A stretch of DNA of 64,000 nucleotides from Sinohyriopsis cumingii. Its lineage: Eukaryota > Mollusca > Bivalvia > Unionida > Unionidae. A program made the position numbers and the translations under genes. The notes under the pieces were generated by a model that had not been told where the DNA came from, did no database searches, and saw only the letters and a list, made by a program, of their open reading frames with translations. Below are positions 11,601 to 24,525 of this stretch, piece after piece; the stretch's first letter is position 1; every line of letters starts with the position of its first letter. Location of the stretch: NCBI GenBank assembly GCA_028554795.2, contig CM068830.1, forward strand, positions 42,888,337-42,952,336, written 5' to 3'.

Positions 11601-14600
11601 AAACAGTAATAGAAATTTTCACTGGATAAATAGAATGTCATGACCAAATCCTGAAATCAAATCATTTTAAAACTGTAATAGAAATTTTCACTGGATAAAT
11701 AGAATGTCATGACCAAATCCTGAAATGAAGTCATTTTAAAACACTAATAGAAATTTTCACTGGATGAATAGAATGACAGATGATCAAATCCTGAAATCAA
11801 ATCATTTTAATGGACTGTAATAGAAATTTTCACTGGATAAATAGAATGGCATGATCAAATCCTGAAATCAAATCATTTTAAAACACCAATAGAAATTTTC
11901 ACTGGATGAATAGAATGTCAGATGATCAAATCCTGAAGTCAAATCATTTTAAAACACTAATAGAAATTTTCACTGGATAAATAGAATGTTGGGATCAAAT
12001 CCTGAAATCAAATCATTTTAAAACAGTAATAGAAATTTTCACTGGATAAATAGAATGTCATGACCAAATCCTGAAATCAAATCATTTTAAAACAGTAATA
12101 GAAATTTTCACTGGATAAATAGAATGTCATGACCAAATCCTGAAATCAAATCATTTTTAAACAGTAATAGAAATTTTCACTGGATAAATAGAATGTCATG
12201 ACCAAATCCTGAAATCAAATCATTTTAAAACAGTAATAGAAATTTTTACTGGATAAATAGAATGTCATGACCAAATCCTGAAATGAAGTCATTTTAAAAC
12301 GCTAATAGAAATTTTCACTGGATGAATAGAATGACAGATGATCAAATCCTGAAATCAAATCATTTTAATGGACTGTAATAGAAATTTTCACTGGATAAAT
12401 AGAATGGCATGATCAAATCCTGAAATCAAATCATTTTAAAATACCAATAGAAATTTTCACTGGATAAATAGAATGACAGATGATCAAATCCTGAAATCAA
12501 ACCATTTTAATGGATTGTAATAGAAATTTTCACTGGTTAAATAGAATGTCATGATCAAATCCTGAAATCAAATCATTTTAAAACACTAATATAGATTTTC
12601 GCTGGATAAATAGAATGTCATGATCAAATCCTGAAATCAAATCATTTTAATACACTAATAGAAATTTTCACTGGATGAATAGATTGACAGATGATCAAAT
12701 CCTGAAATCAAATCATTTTAAAACACTAACATAAATTTTCATTGGATAAATAGAATGTCAGATGATCAAATCCTGAAATCAAATCAATTTAAAACACTAA
12801 TAGAAATTTTCACTGGATAAATAGAATGTCATGATCAAATCCTGAAATCAAATCATTTGAAACCCTAATAGAAATTTCACTGGATGAATAGAATGACAGA
12901 TGATCAAATCCTGAAATCAAATCATTTTAAAACACTAACAGAAATTTTCATTGGATAAATATAATGACAGATGATCAGATCCTGAAATCAAATCATTTTA
13001 AAACATTAATAGAAATTTTCACTGGATGAATAGAATGACAGATGATCAAATCCTGAAATCAAATCATTTTAATGGACTGTAATAGAAATTTTCACTGGAT
13101 GAATGGAATGACAGATGATCAAATCCTGAAATCAAATCATTTTAAAACGCTAACAGAAATTTTCATTGGATAAATAGAATGACAGATGATCAAATCCAGA
13201 AATCAAATCATTTTAAAACACTAATAGAAATTTTCATTGGTTAATTAGAATGTCATGATCAAATCCTGAAATCATTTTAAAACACTGATATAAATTTTCA
13301 CTGGATGAATAGAATGACAGATGATCAAATCCTGAAATCAAATCACTTTAATGGACTGTAAAAGAAATTTTCACTGGATAAATGGAAGGACTCATTTTTT
13401 AATGAGCAAGGCATTAATTTTAATTTTATAACAGGGAGTAAACTAGTGTTGGAAGCTGGAGTATGAGAGAAACACTGTTTATATTTTTTAGCAGTGTGAT
13501 AATACAAAGTCCATAAATAGAAAAGGGGAATTCCTTGATAAACATGATGACTGAATAACAACTTTTTTCCAAAGCTTGTCATTTGCAAGTGAGTGAACAT
13601 ATTTTTGAAAATTTATGCTATATTTCTGTAGCAGTGATGATTAAAAGCATTGGACATTTTTAAATGTGATAATTGTCTGCAGTGGAAACATATAGCAAGT
13701 GCTGCAACTGTTTTCCGCAAGTCGGTTTCTCCCCACCATACATGTATCAGAACATTGTAAAGAAAGAATTTTTGGTGATTTTAGCCATGATGGTTTTTAT
13801 GGTGCAAGTGTTATTTTAGCCATGCTTCTTTCTTAAAGGTGGAGATTTTTATCTTGTAGATGTTTTTTTAAGATGTTAGTTACATCCTACGTTCATATTA
13901 GAAGTACACTATCTCTACTCGCTTATAAGTCGAGTCAAACTGAAAACAACAAAGATCCCAATCTGCCATAGCGTAATGAGCATGCAGATCAGGGACTTTG
14001 TTATTTATTCTACTGATTACTCCTGACAAACTGTACAGACCCAGATCTGCTGGCACATTATACAAGAGCATTTCTGGGTCTGTGAAGTTGCAATTGGACT
14101 CGTCTTGTAAGCAAGTGCATATGGTTCTGGTATATTCAGTTCCCTTGGGGCAGAGCTTGAAGCTGTTTGTGCACAATAAGGCAAAATTAGTAACTGTAAC
14201 ACATTGCATTCTTGGACATTTTTTGATTATCCCTACCCATCAAAGTCAGGTGGGACGTTTGTTCTTTTGTTTACTTCTATCCATTTTGCCTGTCTGCTGT
14301 CTGTGTATCTCTTTTCTGTCTCCAGAGAATAACTCCAAAATTGGTCAAGATATCTCTTTTTAAATGGTACACATATTAGACTAGTGATCCTAACAAGCCT
14401 TGTTACTGTTAAAATTTCTTCACTTTTCAATGTTTTTGAAATTGTTTGTGTCCATTTATCTCCACATTGATCCATTGATTATCCATATTTACATTTACTG
14501 TATGAAACTCAAAGGTGGTTTAAGATCTTACATCCTTCCATCATACACTTTCATTTCTGGAGGAAAAATAAAAAACAGTTGAAGAGGCAATTACAGTGGA

Positions 14601-17600
14601 GCAGAGGATATTGATGATAACATCCTTCTATTTGTAACTGTTTTGCAGATAAGAAAGCTGAGAGACCTGGAACAAAAATGTAAATCTCTTCAGGAAAAGA
14701 ACAAAAAATTCCTGGAGAAGAACATGGAGTTGACTACAGCAAACAGGAATTTGAGGGATGACATCAAGAAAGTAGATGAAGAAAACAAGAAACTGGTGAG
14801 ACAAATATTTTTAAGCCTACCTACAAATAATTTATACATTCCCATCTATAGTCCTGGATTTTTATCAATATCAATTACCTTATGGTAAACCGAGAGTTTC
14901 ACAAAATTGGTATGCTTTATCTGTCCATGTACATGTAAATATGACATAGATGTGCTTAAATTTCAACGAGTCCTTGCTAAAACAAACACGCTGTATATAC
15001 TAGTTTATAAGTCAAGTCAAACTTCAAACAAGAAAGATCCTAGTCCACCATAGGATAATGCACCTGCAGATACAAGTCTATGTTGTTTTTTCTACTTATT
15101 TCTCTTAATAAACTGCACAGACCCAGATTTGCCTGCACATTATGCGACAGCAGATCTAAGTCTGTGCAGTTTGCAGTTGGACTCATCTTATAAGCAAGTA
15201 TATATGGCAGCCGTTTTGATAACTGATGGCCAGGTGTATTGAAGAACTTCATTTTACCATTGAACCCAAATAAATATGCAAAGCTTATTTCATGGGCAAT
15301 AGGACTTATAGTGAGAGGTCCAAGGGCAGCCTGGGAGGTAATGGAAGTGGTACGGCAGCAAGATAGGTATGAGAGGTGGGAGAGCAGCCTGAGAGGTAAT
15401 AGGAAGTAGTAAAGCAGCATGAGAGGTATAAGAGGTGGGAGAGCAGCCAGGGAGATGAGAGATCAGTTTGGGTGGCATGGGAGACAGGAAGACAGCCTGG
15501 GAGGTAATGTGAGGTGGGAGAGCAGCCTGAGAAGTAATTGGAGGTGGGAGGATAGCCAGAGGAGTAATGGGAGGTGTTAGGGCAGCCTGATAGGTAAAGT
15601 GGGGGATGGGTTTATATTAAAGTATTGATTCATCATATTAGAGTCAAATTATGGAAAATAATGGGTGTACCTTGCTTTATTATTTATTACATTACATTAT
15701 TTATTATATTTATTACATTGATAATATTCTGAGAGTTAGCTGTGCCTCGTTTTTTGAAATGATTATTTACTATTTTATCCATCTGACAAATAATTATCAA
15801 CTTGTTTTCATGCGTCCATATCCTACACTATTTATTACATTGATAATACACTGAGAGTTAGCTGTGCCTCGTTTTTTGTAATGATTATTTACTATTTTAT
15901 CCATCTGACAAATAATTATCAACCTGTTTTCATGCATCCATATCCCCACCCATCCCTTCAGGGCAGGCATATATGCAACCAGTTTTCTGTGGGTTGCATC
16001 CCATGTTGGTGAAGGAAGGAGAGGCTGGGTTGTTGCAATTCCAATATAGCAAACTGCTTTAGCCTTAAATTCAGTCCAGACCTGGAGTCAAAGAGGCCTG
16101 GTCTAATCAAATGTATAGTAATGCCAAGCTTTGGAGACTTTGTCAGCTTCAGTTTCCATATGCCACCCCCCACCCCCCCCATTTACATCACCATGACAAC
16201 ATTGAGACACCTGTACTGCTATGTTTGGAACCTCAGGTAAAGGACATGACATCTCACAGCACTAGTAGCAATGGCTAGTCGGGTTAGGATTTGTTACATT
16301 TGAGTAGATCATCCAGTGCAACCCAAACATAAAAAATGCAAATATCAGTTAATTCCCAATATAAAATTGCTAGTGGGAACTGTGCTTGTTTCAACATGAC
16401 AAAATGACAAGTTCATTGCTGTTACCATTGCTGTGTCAGGACATGAAAATGAGATGATGATGGTGGTGGTGGTAATGATGAATATGGTGGTGGTGATGAT
16501 GATGATAATGATAATTATGGTAAAGATGAAGATACTGGGGATAGTGGTGGTGGTGGTAAAGATGATGATGGTGGAAATGATGAAGATGATGATGGTGGGA
16601 ATGATGAAGATGATGGTGGTGGTAATGATGATGCTGGTAGTGTTATTAATGAAAATGAATTTAGTAACAGTAATGATGAAAATGGTGATGGTAATGGAAG
16701 TGATAATAATGATTTTGATGATGTTAGTGTTGTTGATGAATATGATGACCAAGGTGATGAAGGTGGTGACAGTAATGAGGATGACGGTGATGATGACAAT
16801 TAACATTGATGATAATGATAATAGTTTTGTTATAAGCAACCATGACAACTAGTGTTCAAAAATGTATAATTGTATTTTCAGCAAGAGCTAAGAGAACAGA
16901 ATAAGCGTAAAGCTATGCAATTGTCACGACAGTTAAGTCAAGAGAGACTGGAAAAAGGAACTCTAGAACTTCAGTTGCAAGAGCTAGATGGTATTCGTCA
17001 CCAAGTTGCAGAACAGACAAAATCCATTGCCGCTCTCAAACAGACCATTGCTGTAAGATCAAGAACAGAAATGACATCAACATAATATTGTGTTCTATCT
17101 TTATATTTTGAATACATCAGTTATGTACAATTCAGTATTATATCCAATATGCATATCTATTGATACATTTACATTTAGGCATCATATCCATATGAACTGA
17201 CACATTTACATTTGGGTATTATATCCATATGTATTGATATGTTTACATTTTGGCATGTTTTGGGACACCAAAATTATTAAATTCCCCCATTGTATCCCAT
17301 AAACAATTCATCAAAGCCTATTGTATCCCATTAAATTCTTCCATTGTATCCCATTAAATTCCCTATGGTATCCCATTAAACAGTGCATCAAAGCCTATTG
17401 TATCCTATTAAATTCCTCTATTGTATCCCATTAAATTCACTATGGTATTCCATTAAACAGTGCATCAAAGCCTATTGTATCCTATTAAATTCCTCTATTG
17501 TATCCCATTAAATTCCCTATGGTATCCCATTAAACAATGCATCAAAGCCTATTGTATCCTATTAAATTCCTTCATTGTATCCCATTAAATTCCCTATGGT

Positions 17601-19646
17601 ATCCCATTAAACAATGCATCAAAGCCTATTGTATTCTATTAAATTCCTCCATTGTATCCCATTAAATTCTTTATGGTATCCCATTAAACAATGCATCAAA
17701 GCCTATTGTATTCTGTTAAATTCCTCCATTGTATCCCATTAAATTCCCTATGGTATCCCATTAAACAATGCATCAAAGCCTATTGTATCCTATTAAACTC
17801 CTCCATTGTATCCCATTAAATTCCCTATGGTATCACATTAAACAGTGCATCAAAGCATATTGTATCCCATTAATCAATGCTTAAAAGGGTCAGGACAGAT
17901 TAGTAAATTCCAAGGAATCTGGATACAGAACTTCAGACTATATTTGTTGGCAGTATTATTTGCAGTGGATTATGGTATTTTTTGTCCTGCAGGTAATTAA
18001 CCAGTTCTTTACTTGACCAACAGGTGAACTTAAAAGAAAAAGAAGGAAAGAAAAAGAAAAGAATGACAACTAATCATGTTTAATTTAATTTCGTAAAATT
18101 TTATTCACCCTCATCATTGCTTTAGAGTGGGCCTTAGGTGGTCGAGTGATCTAAATTGCTTACCTTTTTCGATTGTGGACATCCCACTTTTGTCTGAATT
18201 GGTTGGAGTCTAGGGCTCAGCAAATGTGGGTATGTGAGAAAATTAGCCACTAGCTTCCTGTAGGTCAGTGGTTCTTTTGGGGGTTTTCCCGGGCTCTTTC
18301 ACCACTGTTTATACTAGCCACCATGTATAGCCTATCATATGCTGAAAAATGGCATTAAACACAAAGAGAAAACAACATCAGTGCTTCAGAGTGCAGCTAA
18401 AATGATCACATTTGTAACTGAAATGTACAGACTAGCAAGTGAAAATTGTCAACTGGACACCCTTCAGAATAAAAATATGGAAACCAGAATATGATCTCAG
18501 CATGCTCCAATTACAAGAATATACCACATTTTACACTAAAAACATTTAGAAGATGTAACTTAGCAAGCAGCATAAAGCCCTTTTCATTGTAAGACTGCCA
18601 GTTCCTTCATGAAGTTGCCATATTTATGGGTAGATTGCCTGGCTTGCAGTGACCAGTCTTAAGCATGACCTGTGCATTCAACCTTTGTTATTGATATGGT
18701 TCTAAAAAAATCATGGAGACAAAAATATACCATTTGGATAGTATTAATGACAGTCAAAGTAACCTAGAGATAGATTTGGCTAAAACTTTAATTCACATAA
18801 ATTTTCATCAGAGGAAAATACAGGTTAAGAACCTTTAAAATGTACATGTATGTTTTAGTGAACTCCACAGTGAATTTTAAGTTTTGCTTGAGGTTGAAGC
18901 AGATGGTGACATTTCTATCAGACTGGTCTAGGAGCTTACACTCTTTCGTTAGAAATCCCTTTAAGTATGCCATAAATAAAACATTTGCTTTATTAATTTT
19001 CTACCATTAATTCCCCACTAAACTGATTTCTGCTCTCAACATCTAAGGCAGTAGTTATCAATCTTGTTACTACAGTGGCCCAGCTTTTGAAGTGTTCTTT
19101 GGGCTGCAAGCACACATTAGGCCCAGCTTGCAGCTCTCAGTGTGTTCTGTAGTTTGCACACACACATTAGGCACACTTGCAGCTCTCAATGTGTTCTGTG
19201 GGTTGCACACACATACACACAGTAGACCACATTTGCAGCTCTCATTGTGTTCTGTGGGTTACACACACAGTAGGCCACACTTGCAACTATCAGTGTGTTC
19301 TGTGGGTTGCACACATGCACACACACACAGATACTTACACATACAGTGGGCCACATTTGCAGCTCTCAGTGTGTTCCTTGGGTTGCACACACACACACAG
19401 TAGGCCACACTTGCAGCTCTCAATGTGTTCTGTGGGTTGCACACACAGTTAGCCACACTTGCAACTCCCAGTGTGTTCTGTGGGGTGCACAAACACACAG
19501 TATGGCACACTTGCAACTCTCAGTGTGTTCTGTGGGGTGCACAAACACACAGTATGCCACACTTGCAACTCTCAGTGTGTTCTGGGTGTTGCACACATAT
19601 ATACACAGTATGTAACACTTGCAGCTCAATGTGTTCTGTGGGTTGT

Positions 19647-19678
<32 letters not shown>

Positions 19679-22600
19679 GGCCACACTTGTAGCTTGCAAT
19701 ATAGTCTGTGGATTGCACAAACACAGTAGGCCACACTTGCAGCTTTTGAAGTATTATATGGATTACAGACACACACAGTTGGCCACACCTGTAACTCTCA
19801 ATGTGTTCCTCTGGGTGGCACATGGAAAACTTACTTCCTTTGTATCCATTTAAAAATGTTTTGTATCTGTCATGTGCACCAATGTGCTAATTGGGCCATG
19901 TGCTGTGAACCACTGGTCTAAGGTGATTAAATTATTAGGGCTTCTTGACCAAAAATTTGGAATGGCCACTACAATTTTTGAGTAGGTTCCAATATGGCTA
20001 GGTGAGTTTGATAGGTACTTGGATTGCTTGTTGCTTTATTATTTACATGAATCATCTGTTAATGGTTTCAGTTTATGGTATTTGAAACACTTTTTACAAT
20101 TTGAAGCTCATGAATGCTTTGTCTCCCTTTGTATGCTTTCCAGCAGTAAAAATACAAACCTGCAATCACATGTTGGTTTGATGTAACGATTATGATGATT
20201 GATTTAATAGTTATCAAAGTAATTAATTACTTAGTTTTCTGCCCACTGTCTTAAGATGAAAGGTAGTTTTCTTTCATTACCCTGCACATAAAGAACTATT
20301 TACTTTTTAATTCATTTTTATTGCAGATTATTATAGGTGTAACTTTCATTGCTATAGTGATTTATTTTCTCAATATTTATTTTTTACGGACTATATGACT
20401 AGTTTTTGCCATACCAAAAGCGTACTGATTATATGGTATAAAACTACAATATTTTAAATTGATGTACTTGAAAGAAATTATTTTAAATGAAAATGACCAC
20501 TTCATTTGCACTTTTCAGGAGAAAGATCGCAGAATGGAACTCTTGCAACATAGAAAGAAAAGAAGATTGAGAAACTCACATGATCAGGTACAAGAGTAAT
20601 GAGATGGTAAAGAACATCCCTTTCTTGGGCCTGAATAAAAATATTACATTACCCTTTTCTTGGGCCTGAATAGGAATATTATATTACCCTTTTCTTGGGC
20701 CTGAATAGGAATATTACATTTCCCTTTTCTTGGACCTGAATAGGAATATTACATTTCCCTTTTCTTGGACCTGAATACTAATATTACATTACCCTTTTCT
20801 TGGGCCTGAATAGGAATATTACATTACCCTTTCTTGGACCTGAATACTAATATTACATTACCCTTTTCTTTGGCCTGAATAGGAATATTATATTACCCTT
20901 TTCTTGGGCCTGAATAAAAATATTACATTACCCTTTTCTTGGGTCTGAATAGGAATATTACATTACCCTTTTCTTGGGCCTAAATAGAAATATTACATTA
21001 CCCTTTTCTTGGACCTGAATACTAATATTACATTACCCTTTTCTTGGGCCTGAATAGGAATATTATATTACCCTTTTCTTGGGCCTGAATACTAATATTA
21101 CATTACCATTTTCTTGGGGCCTGAATATAAATATTACATTACCCTTTTCTTGGGCCTGAATAGGAATATTACATTACCCTTTTCTTGGGCCTGAATAGGA
21201 ATATTACATTACCCTTTTCTTGGGCCTGAAGAGAAATATTACATTACCCTTTTCTGGGCCTGAATAGGAATATTACATTACCCTTTTCTTGGGCCTGAAT
21301 AGAAATATTACATTACCATTTTCTGGGCCTGAATTGTACTATTACATTACCTTATTCTTTGGCCTTAATTAAATATTACATTACTCCTTTCTTTTACCTT
21401 AATTGAAATATTACATTACCCCATTCTTTGGTCTTAAATGAAATATTACATTACCCTATGCTTTGGCCTTAATTGTAATATTACATTAACCCTTTCTTTG
21501 GCCTTCATTGGAACATTAAATAACCCTTTTCCCTTGATAACATGGCCCAAAAACAAAGACCATTCAGAGATTGGTTATCTTGAAAATAAAGTTAATTTAT
21601 ACCAGAAAACAAACAATTTCATTAGAAAAAGCTGTTTATTGACAACTGTTCCCAATGCAATTATAAAATAAGCATTCAGCCATCAAACAGTGTGGCTACC
21701 CACCCCTTCCATGGTCATCTCGATGTCTAGCCAGGATGGCATCCACTTCTTCATTTTTCAGAGGTCCCTCAGCAGTAACTTTTGTTCTCATGTTTAGTGC
21801 AGTCTATGTTTTTGGACTGTGTTGTGTGCAAGTTTTAGAGGGTAAGGTGTATTTGTATACAGAAACAATAATTCTCTAACATGAAGAGCAAATTAGTTTC
21901 TTTAGAAGTGCTTTATTCCCAAAATACCATTTATACTTACTTATAAGTTGAGTTCAGTTGTAAACTGCAAAGACCTGGATCTGCCATCACATAATATGCC
22001 AGTAGATCTGAGTCTATGCAGTTCATTAGGAGTGATCAGTCGAATAAACAACATACACTGACCTTGTATTATGTGGTGAGTCAGGGTCTATATTGTTTGC
22101 AGTTGGACTTGACTTCCATGTATGCATATCTGATATCCCATTGTTGATGCCTGATATGAATAGCTTTCAGTGGCATAGTTGAACTCCTAATGTGTAAAGA
22201 TGTGCAGTTTGTCAGTGGCATAGTTGAACTCCAAATGTGTAAGGGTGTGCAGATTGTCAGTGGCATAGTTGAATTCCAAATGTGTAAGGACGTGCAGTTT
22301 GTCAGTGGCATAGTTGAACTCCAAATGTGTAAGGATGTGCAGTTTGTCAGTGGCATAGTTGAATTCCTAATGTGTAAGGATGTGCAGTTTGTCAGTGACA
22401 TAGTTAAACTCCAAATGTGTAAGGATGTGCAGTTTGCCAGTGGCATAGTTGAAATCCAAATGTGTAAGGGTGTGCAGATTGTCACTGGCATAGTTGAATT
22501 CCAAATGTGTAAGGATGTGCAGTTTATTAGTGGCATAATTGAACTCCAAATGTGTAAAGGTGTGCAGTTTGTCAGTGGCATAGTTAAACTCCAAATGTGT

Positions 22601-24488
22601 AAGGGTGTGCAGTTTGTCAGTGGCATAGAGGAATTCCAAATGTGTAAGGGTGTGCAGTTTGTCAGCATCAAAATAGATGGTAAATTGCTAAGAGTAAAGT
22701 TGAATGTCTTGAAGACCTGATCATTCATCATCCACCCTGTAACTAGTGCATGTGACATAATTGTTATTTTGAACTATTAATTGTTTCAGAATGTATTATT
22801 TCATACCTGACATAATACTATGTGTCATTCTAACAACACAATTTTTCACTCCCAAACCCACTGACCTAATCATGTTTTGAAAAAACACAATTTCCCTCAG
22901 CAACCTTCAACCCCCCTACCCAAAGAAACCCCTCCCACTTTTAGTATATGCCCATAGCATGTAGCATGTATAAATGATAAGCAGTCCTGATTGGAGATAA
23001 TGCAAAAGTCTCCTTTGGGCATATTAAATAGCAGCAATCAAAAGACAAAGAGGTCACCTTACTTGACGTGGTTTTTACCTGACCTCTTTGCCTTATTACT
23101 TAATTGGCTCACAATAGCTAGTGTGATGTGTTAAGTACTTTGAAGACTGTGTTGGAAGAGACCATTGTGCTAATTTGCATAGGTAAAGTTCACTAAGTGG
23201 AACAACCCAATATAGGTAAATAAAGAGATGCATATAGGAAAACAAAAGTTATTACATACCATTGCCTTGAATGAGAATGTTTAAGCCATCTGTATTAAAG
23301 ATTAATGATACGTTTGTGAACAGTGGCAATGTTTCTTTGAAGTTAGAGTTTACTCCATACTGTCTATAAAATGCAAAGCATGGTTTTATTTGAGTTGTAG
23401 AAATACTGTTCAATGTGATTAATTTTTGATGATGATTCAAGAAGCAATTAGCTATCAGCAAAGACAATGAAGTCCAGCAAAAATAAATTTCAGAACTCCT
23501 GGTTGATGGGGTTTTACTTTGCGAAGCACACCAGTAAACGGGAAGGTGGGTATTTAATCATTGCACATACTGCAAACAACATATCAATATGCATCGTTCC
23601 TGTGGGTATGGTGTAATGTCAAAATAGGAACACCACCTGTATGTAACACACTCAGATTGGTTCTCTCCATTAGCTTTATTCCTGATCTTAATCACGTTGA
23701 ATTACTATTAATTGACCCATGCTTTTCAGGATGGTTTTAGCAATGAAATAGATTAATTGAAATACAATCATCAGCACATGTTCATATTTAAACCATTGAT
23801 TTGTTTTGATAAAGGGTTAACACCAGTACTGGACTGAGTTTTTTTATTACTGAAGTACCTGTATAGCCCCCATTTAACTTGAAAATATTACCCCCCCCCT
23901 TCCACAATGAAATGGTCAGTCCTAAATGTGATCTGTATTCATTGTTCTATAAAGATAAGCATATCTCATGATCAGACTGCATCAGATACAGTTTGGATAA
24001 TGTTATGTTTCCATAATGTTAATCCAGACCATCTTGGTTTTAAGTGTTCACTTACAGAATCAAGCAGAGAAGTTTAAACACAAGTATAATCCAGTGTATA
24101 GTGTGTACAAAGATGAACAACAATGGCACTTGCATTACCTTCAAACCCCCGATTGAACTATTGAGAGTAGCAAAGACTGCACCTAACTAAGCCAATATTT
24201 TACCATGGGACCTCAAAACACACTTTTTGAGTCTCAAAAAATCTAATACTGGCTGGGAATATGGCAGTGTGTATTTCAGAATAAGGATTGTAGTGAAAAA
24301 GAATTACAAGATTTTGGACTTGACAAATCTTTTGTTTTATTACAAAATGTATTGTTCCCAATTTTGTGCTAAAAGTTTGACTCTAAAAATATGTATTGAT
24401 TTATTGCCAAAACAATTTATGTGAGAGAAATTTAAATTTAAAAAAATTGACTCCAAAACCTTCCCAACCAGTTTGTCAGTAATCTTTG

Positions 24489-24525
<37 letters not shown>

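Noticed and set aside
13898-14363. Overlapping 103- and 121-codon frames on both strands
   Set aside because: They lie in a palindromic MITE, whose symmetry creates mirror open frames.
16345-16852. 167-codon minus and 139-codon plus frames
   Set aside because: Low-complexity Ile/Thr and Met/Val strings from a triplet repeat; both strands are open for the same trivial reason.
19092-19823. Many Cys/His-rich frames that resemble zinc-finger spacing
   Set aside because: Regular Cys and His come from the tgtgttctgtgggttgcacaca repeat; spacing varies with CA length and both strands are open.
22081-22758. 225-codon minus-strand open frame
   Set aside because: It is entirely the 45-bp minisatellite read in one frame, with no splice sites, family signal or non-repetitive coding sequence.
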